In this document: positions 26,167 to 34,750 of the stretch, in pieces
How positions within the stretch are numbered: the first letter of the stretch is position 1
How the letters are laid out: every line of letters begins with the position of its first letter
From: Arenibacter hampyeongensis
GTDB taxonomy: Bacteria; Bacteroidota; Bacteroidia; Flavobacteriales; Flavobacteriaceae
Length of the DNA: 64,000 nucleotides
Reading direction: 5' to 3'
NCBI RefSeq assembly: GCF_002909255.1
Contig: NZ_PIOB01000001.1
Location: forward strand, 930,001 to 994,000
Position numbers and translations under genes: made by a program
Notes under the pieces: generated by a model
What the model was told of the DNA's origin: nothing
The model's database searches: none
The model's input: the letters and a program-made list of their open reading frames with translations, nothing else

Positions 26167-26242
26167 GTCGAGACTTATAAAGAGAGACCAATGGTGTGCG
26201 ACTTCTCGTCGTCCCAGAAAAAGGGACTCTGTCGAAGTGACT
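26167..26242 (+). repeat. Repeat R5, copy 1
   Basis: Begins GTCGAGACTTATAAAGAGAG, with GTCGTCCCAGAAAAAGGGAC and CTGTCGAAGTGACT further on. A second copy with the same order of blocks is at 32101-32175. Confidence 0.7.
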
Positions 26243-26336
26243 AATTAGGTAATTACGAGGAGCTTTGGTAACGAAGCAATCTATTCACTCAAAAAACCGA
26301 CTGCCGCGTTTCACTCGCAATGACGAAAATAGATAG

Positions 26337-26428
26337 GCTCCTTCCCTTGGTTAAGCCTGTCCCGCGTTTTTCTCGGGAGGACAAGGTGGGTTCTCCGACC
26401 AAAGAAGAAGAAGATGGAAGGGATTGAA
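26337..26428 (+). repeat. Repeat R4, copy with insertion
   Basis: Shares GCTCCTTCCCTTGGTTAAG at its start and GGAAGGGATTGAAA at its end with 18532-18600, but carries about 23 extra bases in the middle that include a CCCGCG...CTCGGGAGG stretch. Confidence 0.65.
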
Positions 26429-26545
26429 AGCCCAAGACTTTTGACATTTCACAATTGGCCTCCGCTAGCGTGAGGGTCACACTTGCCCGCAAAAGGCAGG
26501 CTCTTGCTAAATCCTTTTCAATGAAAACCAAATAATTCTCAGATA

Positions 26546-26590
26546 AAGTGGGCCTGCCTAGCCGTTAGTTTGGAGCGGCGTGGCAATCTG
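26546..26590 (-). repeat. Hairpin repeat R3, inverted copy
   Basis: Read on the minus strand it begins CAGATTGCCACGCCGCTCC and contains CTAACGGCTAGGCAGGCC, matching the R3 layout in the opposite direction to the copy at 26096-26137. Confidence 0.55.
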
Positions 26591-26699
26591 TTTCTTTAAT
26601 ATAGAGATTGCTTCGTCGTCAAAAACTCCTCGTAATAACGGTAAAATGTCAGGTCGAGCGCAGTCGAGACCTATAAGGTGATACCTCGATTCTTTCTTT

Positions 26700-27266
26700 C
26701 TAATCAGATGACCTGCTGCCAGCCTCCTTCAAGACCCTTTCCGCCTGGACCAAGTGGCGCTGATTGTGATAGATGACCACCCTAAACGTATCTCCCAATC
26801 TGAGTTTGATCCATTTGGAAATGGAGATAGCGGTTTCGGTTTTAACAAGGTCTGCCCGTGAGGCCAGTTTCAGGACATTGATCAAACCTTGTTGTTGGGC
26901 AATAAATGTGATGAGTACCGTCTTATCCAGAGAACTGCCCATGGGATTCATGTTGCTAAAGGTTTTCATCTTGTTCAACTTTTCCTTGGGAAGCATAGTA
27001 TTGGCAAAATAGTTGCCCAACCAGCCGCTTTTGAATTTTTCTGAAGGCCGGTGTCGAGAGGCTTTTAGCTGCTTTTCAATTTCAGGAATATAAAAATCTC
27101 CATATCGGTTTAAATGTTCCAAACATTCCAAAATACTCCAGCTTTCAGGAGAGGCTTTCCAGTTTAAAGTTTCCAAAGGCAGGGTTTTAAATTGTTCTGC
27201 CTTGGCCTTATATTCCTGGCTGCGCTCCAACAAATCCTCCAATAAGTCCTTAGATGCTATTTCCAT
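26700..27266 (-). CDS. DinB-family (metal-binding four-helix) protein
   Basis: 188 residues of the DinB_2/YfiT-like superfamily. Helical throughout, with the conserved SWSILECLEHLNRYGDFY block placing metal-ligand His51, and a C-terminal YHNQRHLVQAERVL supplying His167 and His171. These three His are the usual divalent-metal site. Family members are often thiol-S-transferases acting in stress response, but the specific reaction is unknown. Last gene of a minus-strand run, 52 bp after the Crp/Fnr gene. Confidence 0.82.
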   Translation of the reverse strand: MEIASKDLLEDLLERSQEYKAKAEQFKTLPLETLNWKASPESWSILECLEHLNRYGDFYIPEIEKQLKASRHRPSEKFKSGWLGNYFANTMLPKEKLNKMKTFSNMNPMGSSLDKTVLITFIAQQQGLINVLKLASRADLVKTETAISISKWIKLRLGDTFRVVIYHNQRHLVQAERVLKEAGSRSSD

Positions 27267-27318
27267 TGTTTTTTAGGGCAAAATTGGCTGCTTTTAGCAA
27301 TTAAAACATTGATTTGAA

Positions 27319-27855
27319 TTAAGATTTTTTAATCCTTGAAAGCGTTTCAGGAGTCATTCTTAAATAGGAAGCTATGTATTTATGTGGTATTTCCTGAAAG
27401 AGTTGGGGACTGCGCTTTAGGACTCTTTTATACCTTTCCAAGGGGGACACGGTTAAGATATCCCGTTCCCGTTCCATCTGTTGTAAGACCAGATGCTCCA
27501 ATATAAGTTGCCATCTTCCCATATTTTCTGGGGAGGACCTAATATAATTAGTAAAGACCGACTTGCCAATGACTTTAAGTTTGGTTTTTTTTAGTACCTG
27601 TATATATAAATCGGAAGGCGCTTCATTTAGAAAAGAATCCAACGCCGCTATAAAATTGTCCTTATAGCCAAATCTTATGGTGTGTTCCTCATTTTCCTCC
27701 ACCACAAAAATTCTTAAACTGCCCTCTACCACCCAGTAGAGGTTAGTGTCTAAGATTCCCTGGACCTTTACATATTCGTTCCTACCCAGTTCCAGTTCTG
27801 CGCTCCATAAGCCTTCCCTGTCTATTTGTTCCTTTAGGTGGGTAACGGGATTCAT
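27319..27855 (-). CDS. Crp/Fnr-family transcriptional regulator
   Basis: 178 residues. The N-terminal two-thirds is a cyclic-nucleotide-binding-like beta barrel (YWVVEGSLRIFVVEENEEHTIRF, then DNFIAALDSFLNEAPS). The C-terminus is a short helix-turn-helix, PHKYIASYLRMTPETLSRIK. No Cys cluster for an Fe-S sensor is present. Typical of the short Bacteroidota CRP-like proteins of unknown effector. It overlaps the upstream alcohol dehydrogenase by 4 bp, so may control this local operon. Confidence 0.87.
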   Translation of the reverse strand: MNPVTHLKEQIDREGLWSAELELGRNEYVKVQGILDTNLYWVVEGSLRIFVVEENEEHTIRFGYKDNFIAALDSFLNEAPSDLYIQVLKKTKLKVIGKSVFTNYIRSSPENMGRWQLILEHLVLQQMERERDILTVSPLERYKRVLKRSPQLFQEIPHKYIASYLRMTPETLSRIKKS

Positions 27856-28841
27856 TTTTTTATTTGATTATTATTAATGCGAATTACAATTTTCCCTTTA
27901 TGTTTTCCCTCACCAAAATACTGGATCAATCGCCCTGCATCTTCCAGGGGATATGGGCCGTCTATTTGGCATTTGATCTTCTGCTGAGCCATCAGGTCAC
28001 AGATATAATCCAACCCAATATTTGATTTTAGGGCAAGTATTTTTAAACTTTTAGAGCTTAACAGGGGTACAAGTTTGCCCCAAAGCAACAATCCAATTAG
28101 ATTGAAAGGCTTGCCGCCTATACTTACATAACGCCCATTGGGGTTTAAGGCTTTGAGATAGGTTAGTGGAGCTTTGTTGGACTTACAGTCCAAGATAAGG
28201 TCGTACCGCTCTCCGGCCTGTGTGAAATTCACCTTTTTATAGTCGATCACCTGATCATAACCAATGGCTGTCATCATAGCCAGTTTTTCTTGGGCATCTA
28301 CTCCTGTTACTTGACAGTTATGAAGTTTGGCCAACTGTAGCCCAATGGTGCCCACACCGCCACCGCCACCGTTGATCAAAATTTTTTGTCCGTCTTCTAT
28401 GTGTCCTATGTCCCGCAATGCCTGTAAAGCCAGACAGGAGGCATGCGGAACGGCTGCTGCTTCCTCAAAATTTAGGGCTTGGGGTTTCTGTATAACCGCA
28501 TTTTCGCTAATACTTATATATTCTGCAAAGGTGCCAAAGCCATATTCCGAGGTATCGCCCATAACCGCATCCCCAATTTTAAACTTCGTGGACTTTGCCC
28601 CAACGGCTACAACGGTACCTGATAATTCCATTCCCAAAAGGCCATTTTTGGGTTTAAAAAGTCCGAACATTAAACGGTATAAATATGGTTTTCCCGAGAC
28701 GAGAAACCAGTCGTAGTCGTTTACGGTAGTGGCATGGATCTTTATCAGCACCTCATTGTCCTTTGGGGAGGGTATTGCAGCTTCTTTTACCCTAACCCCC
28801 TTTTCTGGCGAGCCATATGCTTCACATTTAATAACTTTCAT
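27852..28841 (-). CDS. NAD(P)-dependent alcohol dehydrogenase / quinone oxidoreductase-like
   Basis: Medium-chain reductase of 329 residues. The N-terminal GroES-like domain shows ATTVNDYDWFLVSGKPY and MELSGTVVAVG. The Rossmann fold has ILINGGGGGVGTIGLQLAK as nucleotide-binding motif. The Cys and His ligands of zinc-dependent alcohol dehydrogenases are absent, so it is a zinc-free quinone-oxidoreductase type enzyme. Often annotated as NAD(P)-dependent alcohol dehydrogenase; substrate unknown. Coupled to the regulator downstream by ATGA overlap. Confidence 0.87.
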   Translation of the reverse strand: MKVIKCEAYGSPEKGVRVKEAAIPSPKDNEVLIKIHATTVNDYDWFLVSGKPYLYRLMFGLFKPKNGLLGMELSGTVVAVGAKSTKFKIGDAVMGDTSEYGFGTFAEYISISENAVIQKPQALNFEEAAAVPHASCLALQALRDIGHIEDGQKILINGGGGGVGTIGLQLAKLHNCQVTGVDAQEKLAMMTAIGYDQVIDYKKVNFTQAGERYDLILDCKSNKAPLTYLKALNPNGRYVSIGGKPFNLIGLLLWGKLVPLLSSKSLKILALKSNIGLDYICDLMAQQKIKCQIDGPYPLEDAGRLIQYFGEGKHKGKIVIRINNNQIKK

Positions 28842-28867
28842 TTGGATCTATTGATGTCCTAATTTAA

Positions 28868-30280
28868 TCATTTGATTTTAATGGGTTTTTGAAAATCTTC
28901 GGTCATATTATAGGGCAATTTCCAAATTTCACCCTTGAAATTTCCAAAATATAGTTCGGACTTACTTAGCTGGTGCGAATCTCCATCGGCCCAGAAAAAT
29001 GAAAACGGGGCCTTGTAATTAACGGGCCTTCTCACATAGGAATGGCTAAAGGAACTAAACTGCGTTATGGTATTTATCTTTTTCCAGGTTTCTCCTTTAT
29101 CCTTGGATTGCCAAATGGCCAGTTCACCGCCAACGCCCCATTCCTGGGGTCCTATTTCTGTGGGCCCAACAATTTTCCAGTCGTCTTCTCCAATAAAAAG
29201 GCTCCCCATATCATAATTGTGGTCGGAGGTGGTGATTAAAGTTGTTTGCCATTCTGCACCGTTCCATTTGGTAATGCACCATTCGTATGGGGCACTTTTG
29301 GGGCCGGGTTCATGGCCATTGCTTCTTATGTATAGGCAGGCGGGATCGCCTTCAGCTGTAAAACCCATATCTTTTAAATACAGGTTTTTGTTTTGGGAGG
29401 CATAATCCATCACTCTGGCGGGACTGGCTAGGTCCACAAGAGGGACTGGGGTATTTATGCCGTTTACAGTGGTCCAAGTGGTGCCAAAGTCGGCCGATTG
29501 TATATAGTACAGATCTGTCCTTTTATCTACGTTGCCATTGGGATGTCGGTTAAAAAAAGTTCCCAACACCTTGCCCTTATATAGATCAGAGGTCTGATAA
29601 TGCCCTGATTTTTGACCTTCCTTTTCAGGGATAGCAGCGAGCAATTTATCTTCGGTCCAGGAGATGCCGTCCTTACTGGTTTCAAAATAGAGTTGACGGA
29701 CTCCGGTATATTTTGTGAAAAATTGAAAGAAGCCAAAATCGGTATACCTGGGTTGTGGGTAGGTCATTTCCTCTTCTGTAATCTGAACAAATTCTTCAAT
29801 GGAATATGGTGTCTTGCTTTTGTATTTATAACCTGGCCTTTGAGCACCCCGCCCACTAATGAATATCCAAATATACCCAGAGCCATCGATTAGAATGGAG
29901 GGATTGTCATGTGGATCGTCTATCCCATTTTTGTCATAGACGACCGTGGGTTTTGAGACCATTTCAGTTTTATGGTCGAACTCTCCGATCATACAAAGAA
30001 GGTGACGTTGGTCCTCTGCGGGAGTTCCTCCATACACGAAAAATGTTTTTTCAACTTCGGGGGCGTAAATAGCCAAGGGAACGTGTTTTGCGGTGTAGGT
30101 TCCCAGTGCTCCTGAGTATTTGTCCCCATATTCGTACTTCTGATTAAGTTCGAACCAAATACCCCTGTAACCGTTGATCTTTGTATTGGTCAAATCTTGG
30201 CCGAAGGCATTTCCACCTCCGAAAATAGTAAAAACCAGTACTAATAATTTGAGATTTCTTCCAGTGGTGTTGCTTATCAT
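28868..30280 (-). CDS. Secreted BNR-repeat beta-propeller protein
   Basis: 470 residues with a signal peptide ending FGGGNAFGQ at about residue 28. The mature protein is a chain of beta-propeller blades with Asp-box/BNR-like sequences (SADFGTTWTT, SKDKGETWKK, TSKDGISWTED). It also carries INGYRGIWFELNQ near its start and DDPHDNPSILIDGSGYIW, typical of the BNR_4 group that includes some polysaccharide-lyase-like propellers. Probably binds or cleaves an extracellular glycan. No sialidase RIP motif was seen, so sialidase activity is not claimed. Lies 5 bp after the GNAT gene. Confidence 0.75.
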   Translation of the reverse strand: MISNTTGRNLKLLVLVFTIFGGGNAFGQDLTNTKINGYRGIWFELNQKYEYGDKYSGALGTYTAKHVPLAIYAPEVEKTFFVYGGTPAEDQRHLLCMIGEFDHKTEMVSKPTVVYDKNGIDDPHDNPSILIDGSGYIWIFISGRGAQRPGYKYKSKTPYSIEEFVQITEEEMTYPQPRYTDFGFFQFFTKYTGVRQLYFETSKDGISWTEDKLLAAIPEKEGQKSGHYQTSDLYKGKVLGTFFNRHPNGNVDKRTDLYYIQSADFGTTWTTVNGINTPVPLVDLASPARVMDYASQNKNLYLKDMGFTAEGDPACLYIRSNGHEPGPKSAPYEWCITKWNGAEWQTTLITTSDHNYDMGSLFIGEDDWKIVGPTEIGPQEWGVGGELAIWQSKDKGETWKKINTITQFSSFSHSYVRRPVNYKAPFSFFWADGDSHQLSKSELYFGNFKGEIWKLPYNMTEDFQKPIKIK

Positions 30281-30285
30281 TTGTC

Positions 30286-30735
30286 TTATTTCGATTTGCT
30301 AAAACATATTTTTTTGATGTCCCCCTCACTGATGTATTCCCTTGTCTCCTGAAACCCAAACTTTTTATACAAGGCAATAGCAGGTGCATTTGCCCAACCT
30401 GTTTCTACAATAATAGTTTCCGAATTGTCATAATTTTCAAGAAAGTGTAACAGTTTACGGGCTATTCCCTGCCTGAAATAGTTGGGATGTACAACCAGGC
30501 TACAGATATCAAGAGTGTTTCTAGGTTGGTCTATTTCAGCTGCAGCGGCCAATACATCATCCTTCCACAAACCAAAAAATTGGGTGTTGCTATTTTGAAA
30601 ATCGGTAGTAGTCCTTCTTAATGGAGGAAAATCCGACACACCCAGTAATTCAGCCTCAATGCGATAGGAAACTTGAAAAAGCTCATGAAGTTTTTTTGCA
30701 TAGGAAATTTCGGAATGGGCTATTTTTTCGATCAT
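30286..30735 (-). CDS. GNAT family N-acetyltransferase
   Basis: Small acetyltransferase of 149 residues. Core strand and acetyl-CoA loop are DICSLVVHPNYFRQGIARKLLHFL at about 74-97 (Q-G-I-A), followed by IIVETGWANAPAIALYKKFGFQETRE, the typical final beta-alpha-beta of the fold. Substrate unknown. First gene of the five-gene minus-strand run. Confidence 0.88.
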   Translation of the reverse strand: MIEKIAHSEISYAKKLHELFQVSYRIEAELLGVSDFPPLRRTTTDFQNSNTQFFGLWKDDVLAAAAEIDQPRNTLDICSLVVHPNYFRQGIARKLLHFLENYDNSETIIVETGWANAPAIALYKKFGFQETREYISEGDIKKICFSKSK

Positions 30736-31269
30736 TGACGTTTAAGTATGGCCTTAATTATGGAATACTGATCCCAATGAAATCTCTAATATAGCAATTC
30801 TTTGTTTCACGTTCGGGGTTCAAGGTTCAAAGATCAAAGTTGAATGTTCAAGGTTTAAAGTTGAATATTGTACGTCCCTGATATAGGTTGAACACTTTAA
30901 AGTTGAACGAAATAAAATTGTATTCAGTAGTATGAGGTGAATAGTAAACAGTGAACATTGAGTAAACAATTGCAACGCTGCACCGGCCTTGTGGAAGGTA
31001 AACTTACCTGACGGCTACGGCAGGTCCCTTCTAATATTAATTGGGACTTCCCAGATTGACCTCCCCCCGGCCCCCTCCCAAGGAGGGGGAGTGGAGGTTC
31101 TGAAAATCGTTTAAAGGATAGATTTGTTCCCATTCTTTGGGAGGAGGCTAGGGGGTGGACTTTATAGCAGGATGATTATCGTCATTGACTTTGCAATCTC
31201 TTAAATCACATAACAGATTGCCTCACTTTGATTAATTGACAAAAGTTTGGCCGGTTACCGGTTATCTTT
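30736..31269. repeat. Intergenic repeat region
   Basis: 534 bp. Holds degenerate tandem TTCAAAG/GTTGAA words (about 30818-30910), an R2 fragment ACGAAATAAAATTGTAT (30908-30924), CAGT words (about 30925-30970), an R3 relative (about 30970-31025) and a stretch with CCCCCTCCCAAGGAGGGGG able to form a strong hairpin (about 31070-31090). No gene is seen. Confidence 0.65.
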
Positions 31270-31857
31270 TTATTTGAAAATTTTCAGTGCAGGTATATAG
31301 CTGTGTTTTTTATTTTTATAGACTCTAATAGTGCTTAATATTATTATTGTAATGTTATAAATGTAAAGGACAATTACTGGAAGGTATAATTTTAAGATAC
31401 CTGCCGGTCCTACAATGGTATCTAAATATCCCATTATTACCCCCAACAATCCTGAGAATATTATAATGAAATATGAGAAAAGAAGGAGGCACCAAGTGAT
31501 TTCGAAATTTAATATGGACTTTCCTAGCTCATTTACATCCTTGTATTTATCCTTCTTTAGAATCCAGAAAATTAAGGGAAGAATAATCCCTAAAATTGGG
31601 AAGAACAATAACCCCAATGCCGATAAACACATAAGGGTCAAATATCCTTTATCCTCGAGAATTATCCAGTCCAAAATTTCATCGGGAGAAGTATCCAATG
31701 CAATTGCCAGTCTTTTTAAAGTATCCCCCCGAGGTTCTGATTCGTTATTCTCTATTCTTTGAATAGTTCTTAGACTCAAACCGGACTCTTCGGCCAATAA
31801 TTCTTGGGACAAACCTTTTCTACATCTCAATTCCTTAACTCGTTGCGATAAATTCAT
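31270..31857 (-). CDS. XRE-family regulator with C-terminal membrane domain
   Basis: 195 residues. The N-terminal helix-turn-helix has LSQELLAEESGLSLRTIQRIE at about 18-38 and ends near residue 62. Four hydrophobic segments follow (YLTLMCLSALGLLFFPILG, then around 115-135, 145-165 and 168-188), so the DNA-binding domain is tethered to the membrane. Such fusions are common in Bacteroidota but little characterised. A TGACAT/ATGTCA inverted repeat lies 72 bp upstream of the start. Confidence 0.85.
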   Translation of the reverse strand: MNLSQRVKELRCRKGLSQELLAEESGLSLRTIQRIENNESEPRGDTLKRLAIALDTSPDEILDWIILEDKGYLTLMCLSALGLLFFPILGIILPLIFWILKKDKYKDVNELGKSILNFEITWCLLLFSYFIIIFSGLLGVIMGYLDTIVGPAGILKLYLPVIVLYIYNITIIILSTIRVYKNKKHSYIPALKIFK

Positions 31858-31928
31858 ATTACTGTCTTTATTGTTTTAATTTGATGTAAAAGTAATCCCG
31901 GGTTATAATTTTAATAGCGTCGCTTGTA

Positions 31929-31953
31929 TGACATATTTACGTCATTAATGTCA
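31929..31953 (-). promoter_or_regulatory. Candidate operator of the XRE regulator
   Basis: TGACAT and ATGTCA flank a 13-bp centre that contains a third half-site (ACGTCA). It sits upstream of the membrane-anchored XRE gene, where autoregulation would be expected. Confidence 0.35.
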
Positions 31954-32100
31954 GACCCTTATTTGAGAGGCATTAAGAGGGAATGGTAAATAGTATTTCT
32001 CCAAAATCCAAAAATAGTCAATTACATTTTTTTTTGGACTACTTATTATAGACCCTAGTCTTGTTAAACTCGAAATGAAATGGATGGTATGTTAGTGCAA

Positions 32101-32175
32101 TCGAGACCTATAAGGAAAGACCAATGGTTTGCGACTACCCGTCGTCCCATAAAAATGAGACTCTGTCGAATTGAC
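32101..32175 (+). repeat. Repeat R5, copy 2
   Basis: Starts TCGAGACCTATAAGGAAAGA, then CCAATGGTTTGCGAC and GTCGTCCCATAAAAATGAGA, in the same order as 26167-26242. Confidence 0.7.
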
Positions 32176-32230
32176 TACAACGGACAATGAGGGTGGAGTC
32201 GTAACGAAGCATCTTCCACTACAAAAAAAG

Positions 32231-32298
32231 CAGATTGCTGCGCTGGACCTATTTAGAGGTTAGACAGGCCTCCCTATAGGCAGGCAAACTCGCAATGA
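32231..32298 (+). repeat. Hairpin repeat R3, expanded copy
   Basis: Begins CAGATTGCTGCGCTGG and ends GGCAAACTCGCAATGAA, like the other R3 copies, but carries about 20 extra bases around AGACAGGCC and ATAGGCAGGC. Confidence 0.55.
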
Positions 32299-32548
32299 AG
32301 GTAAAATGTCAGGTCGATCGCCGTTTCCAATAGGATAGATTTCTCCCAAGTCGTACCCTGATTTCGCGCCATGTTATCCTAGCGGATAAGGTGTGGAAAA
32401 TATTGTGGTTATTTTTTTGGATAAACCATTCCGAAATCAAATTCAATGCCTTTTTGGAAATAACAAATGTATTTGATTCAATTAGCGTCCTAGATCGAGT
32501 ATGGCCTTGATGGCTATAAACTATCCGAACTATTATGATTCCAAAGTG

Positions 32549-32767
32549 TTATTTCTTATTCACAGTATAGACACCCCCAGCAACCAAAAGTATACCCAAT
32601 CCTAAATAGATATATCCCTGTTCTTTGCTCCCTTTATCTGAAACATCGAGTTCTATATCCAACACCTTTACAGAGGCCCCACTATTTTCTATTTTATTCA
32701 AACCTACATACCCTAAGGCGAGGCCACCAATAATTAGAAGGATCCCTATTACTTTTTTAGTATTCAT
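32549..32767 (-). CDS. Small DUF3185-like membrane protein
   Basis: 72 residues with two hydrophobic segments: about 5-22 (VIGILLIIGGLALGYVGL) and about 51-68 (GYIYLGLGILLVAGGVYTV). A short polar loop of about 28 residues (VKVLDIELDVSDKGSKEQ) joins them. The helix-loop-helix layout resembles DUF3185. Function unknown. Stands alone between a repeat-bearing spacer and the pseudouridine synthase. Confidence 0.7.
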   Translation of the reverse strand: MNTKKVIGILLIIGGLALGYVGLNKIENSGASVKVLDIELDVSDKGSKEQGYIYLGLGILLVAGGVYTVNKK

Positions 32768-32916
32768 AGTGGGTTATTTAATATTAAATATCAACAAAAT
32801 TTTACGAACCGTAAAATAATGTCAACAACAAAATGCATTTACTATCGGGGTGATATGGAATTTGTTGCCAATGGGAGAAGTCGAATAATGGTTGAAATTA
32901 AAATAGGTATTAGACG

Positions 32917-33759
32917 CTATTTGATCATTCCTAAATTAATGACTTCCTGTTCGGTAAGGTGTCTCCAGTGTCCTCTTGGAAGGTCTTTTTTGGTGAGTCC
33001 GGCATAGACCACTCGATCCAATTTTACGACCTCGTACTCCAATTCTTCAAAAATACGGCGAACAATTTTGTTTCGGGTGCTCTTTAGTTCTATTCCTACT
33101 TCCCTTTTGGGAGCATTTTCAATAAAACTAATATCATCTACCCGTACAACACTGTCTTCAATTGAAATGCCTTCCTTGATCTTTAGGAGGTCTTCGCCCC
33201 TAAGATTTTTGTTAAGCTCTACGTGATATATTTTCCGAAGTCCGTTTTTAGGCTTTGTAAGTCGCTTCGTCATCTCGCCATCATTGGTAAACAATAAAAG
33301 ACCTGTGGTACTTTTGTCCATTTTACCCACAACGGTAAGTTTGGATTTGGAGGCACTTGAAATAAGGGAGGCTACAGTTCTTCTTCCGTGCTCATCCTTG
33401 GGAGTGGTAACAAAATCCTTAGGCTTATTTAAAAGTACGTATTCCTTTTTCTCAGGATTCAGTAAACGACCGTCAAATTTTACTTCATCGGTCAGTTTTA
33501 CTTTGTAGCCCATTTCGGTGATTGGCTTGCCGTTGACGGTGATGTTCCCTGCTGAGATGTAAATATCGGCATCCCTACGCGAACAAACTCCCGAATTGGC
33601 CACATAACGATTTAGTCGCATTACATTGGGGTCCGAAGGTGGCTGAACTTCCGTTTTCTTTCTTACCGGTGCGTTGCCCCTTGCATAACTTTTCTTTCTA
33701 AAAGTGCCACCCTGCCTTCCTGATGCCTTTTTGTCGTTATTGGAATCTGACCTACTCAT
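32917..33759 (-). CDS. Pseudouridine synthase, RsuA/RluB family
   Basis: rRNA pseudouridine synthase. Start taken at 33759 (MSRSDSNN) because the upstream frame is not protein-like; this gives 280 residues. A basic, disordered N-terminus of about 45 residues is followed by an S4 RNA-binding domain (RLNRYVANSGVCSRRDADIYI) and the catalytic domain with the nucleophile Asp in VVGKMDKSTTGLLLFTND. RKIYHVELNK and GRNK-like EVGIELKSTRNKIVRRIFE are family blocks. Likely modifies 23S or 16S rRNA; the exact site is not deducible. Confidence 0.9.
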   Translation of the reverse strand: MSRSDSNNDKKASGRQGGTFRKKSYARGNAPVRKKTEVQPPSDPNVMRLNRYVANSGVCSRRDADIYISAGNITVNGKPITEMGYKVKLTDEVKFDGRLLNPEKKEYVLLNKPKDFVTTPKDEHGRRTVASLISSASKSKLTVVGKMDKSTTGLLLFTNDGEMTKRLTKPKNGLRKIYHVELNKNLRGEDLLKIKEGISIEDSVVRVDDISFIENAPKREVGIELKSTRNKIVRRIFEELEYEVVKLDRVVYAGLTKKDLPRGHWRHLTEQEVINLGMIK

Positions 33760-33833
33760 AAGTACTATAATTTTTTGCAAAGGTAGCAAAGGAAATCATA
33801 TGTATACGCTATTGTAGTGCTTATTAGTGATTC

Positions 33834-34739
33834 TTAGAAAATTCTGTTCAGTACAAGATCAACATTGATCAATAAAATACTAAATACTCCAAGTATGATG
33901 ATCAATTTTAGAATGTTATGCAGCCAAACGTAGTGTTTTTTACTGTTGGATACTACCAAAAGAATTAAAAACCCCAAAAGTAAAAAGATACTGAATATAA
34001 AATAGAGGTACATATAGCCAACATCAAAATATTCGATCAAGAGAAACGAAGGGACCAAGGTAAGGCCTATCAAGATAGAAATACAGATCTTGGAAAATTT
34101 TGCACCATACAATATGGGGATGGTTTTATAGTTTTGGGCCATGTCCCCGGCCATATTTTCCAGATCTTTGATCATTTCCCTGGCCAATATCAACAGAAAA
34201 AGAAAAAGGGCATGGACAAAAATCACGGTATCAAAATTCTTGTAATACACAAAAACGGCAAAAAAGGGGGCAATGGCCAAGGTTGAGGAAACAAAATTGC
34301 CTAAAAACCGCACTCGCTTTAATTTGTGGGAATAGAACCAGATGCCAAAAATATAGGCAGAAAAGAATACTACGGCCTTAAAGGAAACATAACTGGCAAA
34401 GAATACCGAAAGAAAATTTAATACAAAATAGGTGGTGAGTTTGGTGCGCTGACTTACCAAGCGATCTAACATACTCTTTCGAGGCTTGTTGATAAGGTCT
34501 TTTTCTGCGTCGTAAAAATTATTGATGATATAACCTGCAGCTATTACCAAAGCCGAACTGAGTACGATAACGAACAGGTTGCCATCAAAAACAACTTTCC
34601 GGAGAGGTAAATGGGGCGCTAAAATATATATGGAGGCTAAGTACTGTGCCAAGGTGATCATAAGAATGTTGTACCCTCTAACCACAGAAAACAGGCTCAG
34701 GAACTTTAATAGCAAGAGCTTGTTTTTTCTACTAAGCAT
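33834..34739 (-). CDS. UbiA-family prenyltransferase
   Basis: Membrane prenyltransferase of 301 residues with about eight spans. The two Asp-rich prenyl-diphosphate motifs are NNFYDAEKD and DLENMAGD. Homologues in Bacteroidota are usually named geranylgeranylglycerol-phosphate geranylgeranyltransferase, but the acceptor in bacteria is uncertain. Follows mevalonate kinase by 11 bp, so it uses isoprenoid made by the same operon. Confidence 0.85.
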   Translation of the reverse strand: MLSRKNKLLLLKFLSLFSVVRGYNILMITLAQYLASIYILAPHLPLRKVVFDGNLFVIVLSSALVIAAGYIINNFYDAEKDLINKPRKSMLDRLVSQRTKLTTYFVLNFLSVFFASYVSFKAVVFFSAYIFGIWFYSHKLKRVRFLGNFVSSTLAIAPFFAVFVYYKNFDTVIFVHALFLFLLILAREMIKDLENMAGDMAQNYKTIPILYGAKFSKICISILIGLTLVPSFLLIEYFDVGYMYLYFIFSIFLLLGFLILLVVSNSKKHYVWLHNILKLIIILGVFSILLINVDLVLNRIF

Positions 34740-34750
34740 AGAGATTGCGT

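Larger units (their letters stand above)
25892..26699. repeat. Large mosaic repeat island
   Basis: 808 bp with no credible gene. Elements in order: CAGT words (about 26003-26050), R3 (26096-26137), R5 (26167-26242), ACGAGGAGCTTTGGTAACGA (about 26255-26274) followed by AGCAATC, an R3 remnant (26303-26324), R4 with an insertion (26337-26428), inverted R3 (26546-26590) and an inverted ACGAGGAG/GAAGCAATCTC unit (26608-26638), then an R5 fragment (26649-26680). The R3 and GAGGAG units occur in opposite orientations at the two ends. Confidence 0.75.
31858..32548. other. Spacer with operator-like palindrome and repeats
   Basis: 691 bp. Next to the XRE gene are AT-rich promoter sequence and the TGACAT palindrome. 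32101-32175 is an R5 copy, 32231-32298 an R3 copy with an extra internal segment, and about 32306-32320 a short GTCAGGTCGATCG unit also seen near 26649. No gene is seen. Confidence 0.65.

Noticed and set aside
26048-26248. 66-codon ORF between the bestrophin and DinB genes
   Set aside because: Made of R3 and R5 repeat sequence; high Arg content is a by-product.
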